The notes below the pieces were generated by a model that was not told the origin of the DNA, made no database searches, and was given only the letters and a program-made list of their open reading frames with translations. A stretch of DNA of 64,000 nt from Acheta domesticus (Eukaryota; Arthropoda; Insecta; Orthoptera; Gryllidae). Made by a program: the position numbers and the translations under genes. This document shows positions 11,431 to 23,806 of this stretch, piece by piece. The stretch spans positions 122,055,608 through 122,119,607 of the forward strand of contig JAHLJT010009436.1 of the NCBI GenBank assembly GCA_031308135.1, in the 5' to 3' direction. Position 1 is the stretch's first letter. The number at the start of each line of letters is the position of its first letter.

Positions 11431-14264
11431 CGCAACGTGTTTGCGGAAATGTACCTGCTAAGGAAATTGCGTCACATCAATTCTGAAGAAGCCCGAGGGA
11501 TGCCGTTAATCCCCCATCGTGCTTGGATCCGCTTGCACCGCAAAATACGTTTTCGGTTAGTGAGGCAAGTAAGGGATCACATTACCTGGCCGGCGTAATA
11601 ATATCGTGGAAAGGGGTTAGGCTATTATGCTCGCAGGTCTTGTGGGTGATTGTACTGCATGTTGATACTCAACCAGGGATTGGCGAAAGGATGGGGTTTA
11701 CCGAGGTGGAAAGCGGGTTCTCAGAATATAGACCAAACAGCATGTGAAAGTGGATTTTACATATTTGGATGGTGCGAGAGTAATAGTATCCTGTTTTCCT
11801 CCCTCTATAAGATACGTGCACAGCAGAGTAATTAACTGACCCAAGAATGCGGGAGGCATCGCAATATCGGAGGCTCCGGGTGTGTATCCGGGAGATCACG
11901 AGCTGCTACCACCGCAGGGTCCATAAAGCAGTTTAGGCGCCGGCACAGGACTTTCGTTTTGGGTCTTCTTGGCGCTCTGGAGAGATTTTCAAAGAACAGG
12001 TTGAAGCGGTCTGGCGTGAGTCCCAATGTCCGGCATCGCGCTTAACATTATTTTGTGCTCAAGTATCCCGATGGAGTATACTAATGGAAGACATAATAAT
12101 GAAACGGTATTAGGGACCCATGTAAATTTAATAGGAAAGCAAATTGTTTATACTAATGGCTTGCAGCAGACACAATTGCTGCTGAACAAAACCACATAAA
12201 AAGCTTTTTCAAAAACTAGATACACAGTTCACACTGATAAAAGACAACATATAAAATAAAGTTTAACACTAACATAATAATTACTTTAACAAAATCAAAC
12301 TTCACAAATACTCTAATAACGTAGTCTGCTATAAATAGTACATCCGTTTTTTATACTTCTAAAAAGTCGAAATAATATCGAAAAAGTTTTTCCATAATGT
12401 AAGATGTGAATAACAAATATTTAATGACGGGTAGCCTCTTCCTTGTATCCTTGCTTTCGCATGACGTCAACTGTGTCGTGAACAGCGATGCACTGAGTAT
12501 GAAAATTCAGTCGGTATGAGTATCATGAGAATTAGTGGAATAATATTTCATTTTATAACAGACAATCATAATAGACCAATATTTACATTTTATTAAATAT
12601 TTTTAGTCAAACTCGAAACTGTTTCATTGTCTTTGGATTATTCTGCAGTTCCAGGGTATCTTACAAAACCGTAGGTACCTTTCATGTGGTCGGGGGCTCA
12701 TAGGTTCCTCTCAAATCTGAGAGCACTGCAAATTACAAATAAAGATTCCTCCAGGAACGAATGTGATCAAAAATTGGCGAATGATTTCAAACTCCTCACA
12801 GATACATCATAACTCGATAATATGTTTACAATGAACATCATCTGTTTGAACATTTCACGAACAAAATACGTGATAAAAGCTCTGTGCGCCTCTAGGCTCC
12901 AAGGAGATTTACATTTTCAAGCACTCGTTTAGAAACTAATTTTTCACAAGATCGCGATGATCTTTCAATTGCATTATTGTCAAGTGAATAATTGCCCGCC
13001 AGAGCATTCCACCATCGGACTTGCCATAAGTGCGGCGAATTACACTAGCAGCCCTTCCCCTATCACGCTGTCACCATCCACACCGACGTGACACGGGCGG
13101 AGTGGTATGTGTGTGTGTGTGTGTGCGGGGGGTGCAGTTCTTCGAGAAGTCGAAAATGTGATATCAATTAGTGAAACATTCTCTTTATAAAATCCTTGAT
13201 GTAGATCATGCACACAAAAGATTGTCGGCAGTTCATCTCCGAGTTTTCCAAGCCAGCCGACTTGCCAACTTCTATGCGGTGCTTTAACTAATAGTGCACG
13301 AAAACATTTTTTTTGTGGTTTTCTGTGTTTCTTCATTGCACCGTACAAGAAATATCTGATTGTCAGTTTGCAGCCGGGCAATGCTTTGGCTCCTGTCAAC
13401 AAGAAACGGCAATGGAAGGTGGCAATGTCAACCGTACGTACCGTACAATTTTATTATCAGGATTTGACATTTTGGTTGTAACATCTTAATGTATTTCGTT
13501 TCTTTTCAAAGTTGTAAGTTCGTAACAGTGACCAAATAAAGCGCAACGATTTATGCGTGACTTTTTGAACTTCTGAGTGATGCCAAACTACGTTTCCATA
13601 TAAGAGTATTTCATTTCGAACTTTAATTTCTAATTATTTTGACACACTCTGCGATAAACGCTGTTTCTAAGCTAAATTAGTTTATTGCCGAGATAATATT
13701 CTTGTCCTTTCGCTAATACGTGTAACGAATTAAGTATCATTTTAAGTTTGAACTTAAATACCATGGAAATAATAGAGAAAAATATGTGTACTTGAAAGTT
13801 TATAATTCATAAATTTTAGCTAATTTATGTGGTTCATTCAAAGCAAAAATAATCAAATAGAAAATATACGGACAAGTAAAAATTATAAACATTTTATACA
13901 CAGAATAGTATGAACAGATAGACTGTTCGTATGTTGTCAACATTTTCACAAAAAGTCACCTATTTTTATTTCATGAATAAAGAAATTAAATACATTTGCA
14001 TGGCAAAATCACGACGTATCCTTCTCCAAATTCATTGCGTTGCATTGTACCAACTCTTCCGACACGACTTCTTCACAGGCACATCTCTATATAAATAATG
14101 GTGTTAAATCTACACGGAGAATCGTTCGTAGCCAGGCTAAGTGAATCACGGCTTTCCCATAAGAACGGAGTGAAACGTCCGCCCGAGTGTCAACACGCGT
14201 GGGAAGTAATTACCATGAGCACAGCAGGGTGGATAACTCACACCCCGCAGCGTGCTGCAGACAG
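11431..14264. other. No gene recognised
   Basis: Mixed composition. The 120-codon minus ORF (13040-13402) includes a GT/CA repeat and shows no family signature. Confidence 0.5.
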
Positions 14265-14745
14265 GTGTATCGAGGACAAGTCGCCAGGGCCACGCGCCAT
14301 AGATCCCGGCAGAGAGTAAAGAGCAAGCGGCCGGGCGACGCGGCGGGGGAGGTGGAGCGGGGCGCGCGGGAGGCGCTCCCAGCCATGAATATTCATCCGC
14401 GGGAGGCGGGCAGGTGGCGGCGCCGCGGGCGATAAATCTGGCCGGAGCCGGAGGGGCGGGGACGGGAGCGGGGCAGGGCAGGGCGTGGAGGGGCGTGGCG
14501 GGGCGGGGTGGCGGGTGGCGCGCCGCCGTATTTCACGGCGCGATGCACCGCCGCGCCGGCGGATGACGCCCGCCCCCGCGCGCCGGGGCGGGGACGCGCG
14601 TTAGCGCTGGCGTAACGCGCGCCCGCCACTCCGGAAGCGGCGCGCCCCAATCCGCTCTTCCCTCCACTGGACTCCGCCGCCTCGCTGCGCTGCGCCGGGG
14701 ATTCGAAGCCCGCGTTCCGCACATCGGGGCGACTTGCTTCTGAGT
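14265..14745. other. GC-rich island
   Basis: Very high CpG content, with GGGGCGGGG boxes of the Sp1 type near 14451-14520. It could be a promoter, but no adjacent first exon was identified on either strand. Confidence 0.5.
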
Positions 14746-15437
14746 GCTGCCCTCAACCGTCACGCAAACCCCGACACTTGCACAAATTTGACTTGCATTT
14801 TACATTTTCTTATAAATGTTCTGATATGTACCGTATGTATTATGCTATACCTGGTTAAATATTAAACAAGTTGTTTAAACAAGTATAACATAATTTTATA
14901 ATATAAATTTTGTACGTCTATTACGTACGTAAGTACAAGACATTATGTTACTTTTATGAGAGTACATTCGAGGTAACTGCAAATATTATTCTAAATAGGT
15001 TTGTAATATATCCTAATTTCAACGTATTGAAATATAATGTACATGAAATTGATTCTTTGTACCAGTATGATAATAATAATTGACAAATTGAAGAAAGATA
15101 AACTACAAAAAAAGATAATTGACAAATTGAAGAAAGAAATTAATTATTGTTTCTCTAAAATCATTTCCAGTGGGGAAGGGAGTAGGTTGAAAGCCCTTAG
15201 CCTCTCCCTCTTTGTCAACGTAGCCGTCTCTCTTGAAGCCTACCTTCAACGATGTACTACTCCTGAAAAACATTATTACTGGCTTCTTTCCGTAATAAGA
15301 GTTCTTTAGCCAGGGTATCGTTTTCCTGTCATTTGTAAGCCCATTTTGATCTTGCTGAACCGTCTGTAGTTACTACCTACTATGTTACCAGCGTCAGATT
15401 CTTTGTCCATTTTCATCCACACATCGGTCCCCGGAGC
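14746..15437. other. No gene recognised
   Basis: AT-rich. A direct repeat AATTGACAAATTGAAGAAAG lies at about 15078 and 15117. Confidence 0.5.
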
Positions 15438-15930
15438 CCGTGCGTGGCAGGGCCGGGCGGGTCGAGGCTCGGCAGGACGGGACAGGGCACCGCTGGGCGG
15501 GGCAGGGCAGAGTTGGGCGGGACAGGGTAGGGCTGTGTGGGGCAGGGCAGAGTTGGGCAGGGCAGGGCAGAGCTGGGCGGGGGAGGGCAGAGTTGGGTGG
15601 GCAGGGCAGAGCAGAGCGGGGCAGGGCAGAGCGGGGCAGGGCAGAGCGGGGCAGGGCAGAGCGGGGCAAGGCAGAGCGGGGAGGGGCGGGGAAGAGCGAG
15701 GCGGGGCAGGGCAGGTATACAGGGCGGGGCGAAACAGGGCAGAGCAGAACAGGGCGGGGAAAGCAGTGCAGGTCAGGGCAATGTGAGCGAGGTGGGAGGA
15801 GCGGGGCGGGATGGAACTGCACGGGGAGGAGCGGGACGGGGCGGGGCGGGGAGGGGTGGAGCGGAGCGGGACGGGTGAGGAGGAGCGGGACGGGGTGGGA
15901 CAGGTTGGGCCGGGACGCGGCTACGCGCGT
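15438..15930. repeat. G-rich minisatellite (15 bp GGGGCAGGGCAGAGC-type unit)
   Basis: The core at about 15600-15700 is a regular 15 bp repeat; the flanks are looser GGGCAGG and GGAGCGG variants. One strand is strongly G-rich with many GGG runs, so quadruplexes are possible. Long ORFs on both strands result from the stop-free repeat and are not supported as genes. Confidence 0.85.
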
Positions 15931-16260
15931 TTACGAGGTTCCCGCGACGTCCCAGAGCCGCGGCGGGAGGCGTGAGTTATGAACGCAGCCGACGTCACCT
16001 CCGCCGCGCGGCGCGGTGCGAGGCGGCGCGCGCTGGCACTCGCGCTCGACGAGAACAAACCGCTCGTTTGTCGCCGCTGACGCCGAGTTCCTGAACGAGC
16101 GCCGAAAGTAATAACGTTTAACGCAGCCGGCGCGCGGGGCGCGGGGACTTGGCGGTCGGAGGAGGACACGCCACAGCTCCTTCGGCGTCCCCCCTCTCCC
16201 CTCCCCCCTCCACGCCCTACCCGCGGTGGCCCAGCAGAAACGCCAGAAAAATGCGAAAGG
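15931..16260. other. GC-rich island next to the G-rich minisatellite
   Basis: CpG-dense up to about 16170, then C-rich (CCCCCCTCTCCCCTCCCCCC near 16189). With the 14.3 kb island it forms a 2 kb GC-rich domain. No gene was recognised. Confidence 0.5.
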
Positions 16261-17154
16261 ATTAGTACTGGAACTGCCAAGTCAAGGTAACTAGATTTCC
16301 AGAGTTCGTGCGCTCTGCGTCCAGACTCCGGGGCAACTGCTGCGAAATTTAATCTCTGGGGTCGCGGTATATCTGAAAATTTGGCCCATGACAGTCTTTT
16401 GGAAACAGTTGACACTCTTTGTCCCAAAAGGAATATTAATATCGCTTTCCTCTACTAAAGCAAAGAAATTATCCATTGAAATGATCTACGTAAGTCATAT
16501 TTGAAATTGTTAATTGATTGTAAAATTAAACATTTTGAATCGAAATGATGTTGATTCCGCAATTGCATTTACACAAGGATTTAATGAATTGCATTAACTT
16601 CCTTCGTTTAAGTTAGGAGGGTTTTGTGCCTTCAAAGAGCTGTTCATTCATAAGAAAAACTTATTAGTTTATAGAGACTGGATAATTTATTTCGCGTGTT
16701 CATATATACAACAAACAACAGAGTAATTTAATAAAATTATTACAAAAAGAAAACAAGCAAAGAATTTCATATTCATAAATATTCCTCCCCAACGGCAAAT
16801 ATGTTTACTCCAAGCAGAATTTAAAAACAAAATAAACATAAAATCAAGTTATCAGTAGTTAAGAATGTATATATTATTCAAATCTCAATTGTTGGATACA
16901 AAATATCACGCATAATGTTTTCATGTGAAGCCACCATTCTCCATTCTACTTGGAGTACCCTTTGTGCTTACACTTCCCTCTTCCAAAAAGAAGTGTACAA
17001 GCACATGCACACGTTTTGAGGGGAAATTATCCAGCGAAGCCAAGGGAAGTTGTCCGTACTCTCTGGAGCGCCAGGCTTCCTAGTAGGGCAACTTTAGGTC
17101 GTGTGCGCGTAGTTTGACAAGTGTATACTAGAATAAGTAGTAGAATCAATGTGG
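16261..17154. other. No gene recognised
   Basis: AT-rich noncoding DNA without repeats that could be assigned. Confidence 0.5.
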
Positions 17155-17540
17155 TGAAGTGACGCCGCCGTGGGCCGCCGGCCGCTTCCGCTTTCACTCC
17201 GCCTGGGCCGAGCAGGAATGGCTTCCAGATGTGCAGGCTGACCGCTCGCCACCCCTCGCACCCCTGTGAGTGACCCGAACGAGGGCAACGCCACCCCCGC
17301 TACCGTAAGGATGGACTGACCTGGCAGTATGTAAAGGCGATGTATGGCCGCCGAGTTTGTCGCTTGTTTACCGCTCTTCGTGAGCATGGTAGTGATCGCC
17401 GGCGTCCCCACTCAACGGTCTGCCCTCGGGTTGACCAAGGCGGGAATCGACGCAAGGCTGAGCCGAGCGACCCATCGCCAGCCTAGTCTACCTTTACTAC
17501 CTTCTTTGACGCCGCCGCCGCTACTTGCAACCAGGGCTTA
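17155..17540. other. GC-rich patch
   Basis: Moderately GC-rich with GCCGCCG runs. A 100-codon plus ORF (17344-17646) and a minus ORF overlap each other; neither is recognisable. Confidence 0.35.
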
Positions 17541-18719
17541 TAATAAACCGCTGTTAATAGCCAGCCAAGAGTTCGTCTTTCTCCCGTCACAGACTCCCTC
17601 CCATCCATGTGACCTCAAGACACTGATAATTAGATGGTGGTGGTAGTTGCAGTATTAACTCTTGAACGGCTGTCATGGTATTTTTTCTTGATCTTAACGC
17701 CGCAATTAACAAGGTGAAATAAATGATACTTTAAGGGTTTCCGGCCTAATATACAGGTTTATGACAACTGATGAGTCCGCAGAATACTGCACATTTAATC
17801 GTACACAGGGTATCAATTTTCTTAGATTAACAACATTGCCATCATTGCGAGCTAAGCAAGTACATTTGTATCTTCATATGATCTCCGGTTTTGTGAAAAC
17901 ACAAGGAAAATATTACAAAAGGAAAACGTGCTATTTATTCGCGTTATTCGAATTCTCCAGAATAACTGTCACTAAACGAGTAAATAAAAAAATTATCCTC
18001 ACAAACGAGTATAGAATAAAAATAAATGAAAACGTTTCTAGAGCTTCCGGCAATGAGTTTAATTTCAGCGTAGACGATTGAAACTTCTAACTATAATACT
18101 TAAACTCATTTTGATATTTTTAAGTAAAAATAAACGCCTTTATTTTATTAAATAAGTGGGAAAACGTAACTTTTAAAGCGAGAACTACCAAAATGCATAA
18201 GGAGCGTCTGAGTTCTGAACGAATACCGAAAAAGCAAGTGATTTAAGCACCAGCAAAATAATTTGATATATTTTATGCTTGCAGACGAGACGTTACTTTG
18301 ATAGACGAGACGCAGAGAGCGCAGACGAAAGAAACTTTCTCCCACCTGAATAATATTCACATTTTGAGCCCAAAATGTGTTATGTAGATTTCTGGTCTAG
18401 TGAACAAACGACGCAATTTTCCCCTTCGTTCCGTAGTCGCCTTTAAAAAATATCATGTCAACGTCTTTTACTCTCCCAGCTTTACTCCATTTTTCTTATT
18501 TTTTTCCTTCTCCTTCCTCTCTCCAAAGAAGACATTTACAAAAGAGATTAACTTTCTAAATGAAATGTTTATTATTAGTATTGTTATTTGCTATTACGAG
18601 ATGTTGTTTATACAACAAAGAGAGCATTGTCATTTAAACGTTTGAAAAGACGTCACGTAAGTAGCACATTGGAGAGGTTTTGAAGCCAAGGAAATAGATA
18701 AATAATACACTCATAAGAA
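17541..18719. other. No gene recognised
   Basis: AT-rich with short ORFs on both strands, none recognised. Confidence 0.5.
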
Positions 18720-19140
18720 GCTGCCTTCTCTTGTCGCTGGAGCCTCTGATGTTCGACATCAATCTTCAAAGCGATGCCGCTATACCTAGAGCTTTTTCCG
18801 CCGTCTCGGTAATGTGTGGTCCAAAACGTAGCATCCTTTCAATCTCCACGCCTCGGCTCTTGCGAAGGCTCTTGCAAAGGCTCTTGCGACATTCTATTGT
18901 TTCCTTGCCTATTAGGAATGTCGGATTGGGATAGGATCGTCTGTCCGTGATGAGTAGCGCTTCCGTTTCATGGGCTGCGACTTCCAGCCCTTTGAATGTC
19001 AGCCACCTCGTTACTCTTCTCAGGGTGTCGTTAACGATGGCTTCTAGTAGGGCCGATGTTTCCGCCTTTGCCACTATCATCGCATCGTATGCGAAGCCCA
19101 CTATTGAGAAATTTTCCGGAAGTTGTATGCACAGTAAAAT
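18720..19140 (-). pseudogene. R1-like reverse transcriptase fragment
   Basis: Minus-strand translation gives GFAYDAMIVAKAETSALLEA, RRVTRWLTFKGLEVAAHETE, LLITDRRS and RFGPHITETAEKALGIAASL, an R1-clade RT segment. The catalytic DD pair is changed (YDAM). A small CTTGCGAAGG duplication near 18860-18885 disrupts the 'ECRKSL...GVEIER' segment. Confidence 0.7.
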
Positions 19141-19421
19141 GTCGTAAATAATGTTCCATTGGAAAGGACCATCTATCTGTCTCTCTATCTATCTATCTAT
19201 TTATATTACGTGCTACCCATTAATACTTTCATTGTGCGTTAATATTTTTCTTCATAGATTGACTAGCCGCATGCTGCGCTACGGCTCATTAATAGGGAAT
19301 TGGATTTCTCGACGGTAGATCATAAAATAATGTAAAACTTACGTTACATGACATAGTTACGTCGACGAATTGAATCTTTTTCACAACACTCACCACTCAA
19401 CATTCTCAACCCTATCCTTTT

Positions 19422-21472
19422 TACTTTCCCGTATACGCACGTATACACGAAGTGATATACGTAATATAGGCAACGTTATGTAATGCTGCGCGAAAAAATG
19501 GCCAATTTTCGCCAGAAAAAAAAATCGTTGCCGGGCTGCGAAACAAACAAGTGGTGCTACAACAGCACCTACTTTTCCGTATTAGAGGAAACAGCTACGA
19601 AGTACTGAAATATTGCACTTTATGCGCTACTAATATCTTAGCTTACAACTCACTGTTTCTATCGCAGTGTTGTCGGAACAATGTGAATTCTACAACTACA
19701 CAAAAATAGAATACAAAGTTTTGTAAACCTGTATTGGAAAAAGAAGCCTGATACCGTGGACAATATAGAAATGTATTCCATTATTAGAGATGAGTATTTT
19801 AAAACCATGCAACAAATTCTCTACTCACTACAAATGGTACAGCATTTTGTGCGAAAACTAAATATTTTCATTTCAACTCTCAATATAAATTAGACAATTA
19901 AAATTCCTTTTCAAGCAGCTCCATCAGGTCACAACAATGACACGTAATTCATAGATATTCAGGAGCGCAAAGTACATTCCATTGTTGCAGACCCTGCATT
20001 GTCGTTATTCTGAGAGCTATTCATTCTTTTTATTTATTTCAAATGTTTCAAAATAAACAATTTCTAAAATATTAGTGTGTAAGTGTAACAAAAGTTCGAA
20101 TGTAAGAAACGAAGAAAGAAATAATCTACAAAATTGCACATTCTAATTTATAACGCAACCCAGCTGTCCGAAGCGTAGTAAATTTACAGCGGGCTATTAT
20201 GTTTGTCGCAAAATTATAAAAACACTACTCGTATTTTGAAAAAATTAAGCATGAACTTGTATGAAGATGTTGTTTCGATAAATACATGTAATTGAGAAAA
20301 AATTGTATTTGCAGTAAATTTACAGCGGGCTATTATGTTTGTCACAAAACTATAAAAATACTACTCGTATTTTGAAAAAATTAAGCATTAACTTGTATGA
20401 AGATGTTGTTTTGATAAATACATGTAATTGAGAAAAAATTGTATTTTTAAAATTGTAGTTGTAAGAAAATGACGAAAAAACGCAGTCAATTCCGAGCGAG
20501 CTATTATGTTTGTCAGGAAATTGTAGAAAAACTACTCATATTTTCAAAAAATTCAACATGGTCTTATTTGACGATCTGTTTTTGATGAGCATATTTAAGA
20601 AAAACAATCGTGTCTTCACAATTGTAGTTGTAGAAAGACGCCGAACTTTTTTTAATTTTTTAAATTTTTTGCAAAATTAGGCATTTCAACGAACATGAAA
20701 CCTGCACCATTCTCTTAAGCTTCCCTTATGCTATGTCAGGTCCAAATTTAATAAAAAAAACATTGTGCGGTTTTTAGGAAAAAATTGTTTAAAGAAAATA
20801 AAAAATTGTCTATGTTTGGCACGATTTTTCGAAAAAAGACTTATGTTTTTGAAACATTGACCATGTCTTTATTTGAGAAAATTTCTATGAGCACATTGTA
20901 TTAAGAAAAAATGTATCTTCATAATTGTAGTTGTAGGAACATGCCGACAAAATTTTATTTTTTTTTCAATTTTCGAAAAATCAAGAGTTTTCAAGCAACA
21001 TTACACCTACGACATTCTCTTCAATGACATTCAGATTATTCAACAATAAAATTTAGTCAAAATTGTTGGCGCCATTTCTTTGAAAATTTTGAAAATGTCA
21101 CAGGGATTTCACGTAAAGTACCCTCCAAAATTAACATATCAGTTTCAAATTCAAGGGGTCGCGAGATTATTCAGAGCGATCGGGGAGTATCAATTTTGGA
21201 GAAAATCGGCTGGACAGTTTAGACCCTGGCGTTGTTCTCAGACAGATAGATGGACGGACGGACGGACGTTTTGCTTTGAATTGATTTTTCGGTATCAAGG
21301 GCCCACAAAATAGTCATTCTGGCTACACCATGTGTTAGGAGATTTTTTTTAATTTAGCAACTGGATTTATCCACTTTTTCGTTACCAGGACCCTATAATA
21401 AGAATTTTTCGGCCGAAAATACGCCGTTTTTTCGTATGCTATACGTACGTACATATAGTATACGGGAAAGTA
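19422..21472. mobile_element. Foldback family, core-to-core variant
   Basis: It opens with a core (19422-19477) followed by a worn TIR-like GTGGTGCTACAACAGCAC, and closes with the GACGGACGGACG zone and an inverted core ending 21472 (GTATACGGGAAAGTA). TACTTTCCCGTATAC is thus the outer inverted repeat here, opposite to the 49 kb copy. It contains a 136 bp tandem duplication. Confidence 0.65.
20177..20448. repeat. 136 bp tandem duplication
   Basis: AGTAAATTTACAGCGGGCTA starts at 20177 and again at 20313. The two units differ at only a few bases, so the duplication is recent relative to the host element. A third, diverged unit seems to follow from about 20490 (GAGCGAGCTATTATGTTTGT). Confidence 0.85.
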
Positions 21473-21529
21473 AAAATAAATTGGTAGCTTATATGTAATA
21501 CGCAAATAATAATTAAAATAAATTAATAA

Positions 21530-22393
21530 CTAGTGGTGCTACAGAATGACACAGACTTTCCAGTATTAGTTTTCTATTTCCTTCGGTCTCGGCTAGCTAT
21601 TCGAAATAGCCACATACTCCTGCCTGTTTCCATCTATCGCCGCTCAAACTACATGTGTTTGACATTTTCTTAATTTTTTTTGATTCCTAATGGTAGAACG
21701 GAAATATTAATTTTAAAATATTAAAGAACACATAAACTACGACATATATAGCAATTTTCCTTTAAAAATTTGTAGCCGTTTTTAAGAAAATTGCCTTTAA
21801 GCGCTACTAAAAATGCAAAATTTCAAGCTCATTTTCACAGAAGTTTTCAAAAAACTTCATTTGAAGGGGATACTGCTAATTTTGTAACGGATAGTGCTAA
21901 TTACACTCTTTAATATGACGTAAGTAAGTTATTGTGAGTTATTTCTTTGTTTTTTCAAAAATTATATAAATGTAATTTCTTTGAAAGATCTCTCACATCT
22001 TTAATATGCAAATTGCCAGCAATTTCTAAAGATTATTCTATTTGTGAATGTAAGTGTTTCAAATAACATCAAATAAAGTATTTTGAAAACTCAAAAATGT
22101 GAAAATGAGCTTCACATTTCGCATTTGTAGTAGCGCTAAAATGCAATTTTCTCTAAAACGACTCAATTTTTGAAAGAAAATTGCTCTTTAGGACTAGGTT
22201 TTTGTGTTCTTTAATACTCTAAAATTAATGTTTCGGCCTACCAAATTAAGAAAATGACAAAAAAATGTACTTTTGACGGTGGTAGATGGCAGATGGCAAG
22301 AAAGAGTATGTGGCAATTTCAAATAGCTATCGAAGACCCAAGAAAACAGAAAACTAATACGGGGAAGTATGTACCATTCTGTAGCACCACTAG
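21530..22393. mobile_element. Foldback family short copy with both TIRs (864 bp)
   Basis: CTAGTGGTGCTACAGAATG at the left and its inverted copy at the right bound a compact foldback with only the outer arm parts (GAAATTTGAAGCTC-type blocks inverted around 21880-22050). It has no core. A core-bearing piece follows directly at the right. Confidence 0.75.
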
Positions 22394-22553
22394 TTTTCCC
22401 TTAATTTAGCAGTTGGACTTATCCAATTTTTCGTTATCAGGACGCGGCAACGAATTTTTTTCTGGCTAAAATTCGCCATTTTTCGCCCAGCATTACATAA
22501 CTTTCCCTATACTACGTATATTACTCCGTATATACGTACGTATACGGGAAAGT
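22394..22553. mobile_element. Foldback family core-end fragment
   Basis: It contains TTAGCAGTTGGACTTATCC, TTCGTTATCAGGACGCGGCA and the core palindrome at 22498-22553. It abuts the TIR of the 21530-22393 copy. Confidence 0.65.
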
Positions 22554-23073
22554 AATAATTAACTACGAATTAATCTCTTTACATTAATAGGTGCAAATTA
22601 ATAAAACATTTACTCATTAAATAACAAAAATTATATTTAATAACTCTCAGAATTTAACCACAATGTGTGCTTATATTTACTGATTTCTATCATTATACGT
22701 ATAAACGTTCTTCTTACTCTTCTACCTTACGCTGAGCAAAACTACATAAAATCAAATTGTGACATTAAACATTTTTTCAAACTTTGAACACTATCTAGAT
22801 TTTAAACAATAAAAGTTATTTCGATTGCCGTTTACTTGCCGTCAAGAGCAATGACACTAAGATTCTACAATCATTTTACATTGTTACTCGAAAATAAATT
22901 TCGCATTGCACAATTAAGATTATTAAGTATATTTCCATATTTTATTATTGTTAATATTAACGCACATATCTCGATTGCGCAGTCAGATGCTGAAGGCCCT
23001 CCTCTTTAACATCGGAAAAGCGTATTGTGTGGACAACGAAGCAGATTTCGGCTGCAGGCGTCGGCAAGGCGCC
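22554..23073. other. No gene recognised
   Basis: AT-rich up to the GC patch around the CCG repeat. Confidence 0.5.
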
Positions 23074-23089
23074 GCCCCCGCCCTCGCCG

Positions 23090-23188
<99 letters not shown>

Positions 23189-23189
23189 A
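23074..23189. repeat. CCG triplet repeat of ~115 bp
   Basis: An almost pure GCC/CCG tract with one phase slip near 23150 lies in a GC-rich patch. Overlapping poly-Ala, poly-Pro and poly-Arg frames are repeat artefacts. Confidence 0.9.
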
Positions 23190-23264
23190 GGGACGCGCTG
23201 TGTACCGGAGGCCGCTGCTGTTTTTATTACCACGGACAGAACGCGCCATGCGCCAGCTGCATGA

Positions 23265-23806
23265 GAAATTAATGTGACCCTCTCGCGTCGGAAACGAAAG
23301 GAGGACGTTTGTGAGAACATACTGGTCGTATTACAGTACGCAAATACTTACGATGTCTGACGCCCAGAGTTCATAAAAATGAGGTCAAAGCCTGCCGACA
23401 TTTTGTGCAATGATAATTTGTCGTTTTAGTTTTAATATTTTTAAAAAATATGAAATATTTTGACTAATTATTTCGTTGAATAGTTGTGGAAAATAATTGC
23501 AAGCATTTCAATATCTTTATTACATAACTTCGTTATCTGAACTTTTTCTTACGACACAATTGAAAAGCAAATTAATATTAAAGTAACAAATGTGTTAATT
23601 CCTTACATCGCACGTCATTCCGAAATAATAATGGAAAGAATACTAACAGATTATAAATTTAGCAACTTTTTCTCAAGAATAACATGTGAGCTAATGAAGA
23701 GGTAAATAAAATTGTTCATTCGACACTTCAGCAATGCCTGAGGAAGGCTGTGACACGAAATGAATTTTAGCGATCTATAATAAATGAATTCATTACACAT
23801 TAAAAA
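23265..23806. other. No gene recognised
   Basis: AT-rich. A GCCTGAGGAAGGCTGTGACA segment near 23733 resembles a conserved tail of some repeats but was not assigned. Confidence 0.4.

Noticed and set aside
13040..13402. 120-codon minus ORF
   Set aside because: No motif, contains a CA/GT repeat, no splice or start support.
15382..15982. Long ORFs of 113-180 codons on both strands over the G-rich minisatellite
   Set aside because: The repeat unit is a multiple of three and stop-free, so open frames arise on both strands; no protein family is visible.
22948..23320. Poly-Ala, poly-Pro and poly-Arg ORFs
   Set aside because: Reading frames of a CCG repeat; nothing outside the repeat supports a protein.
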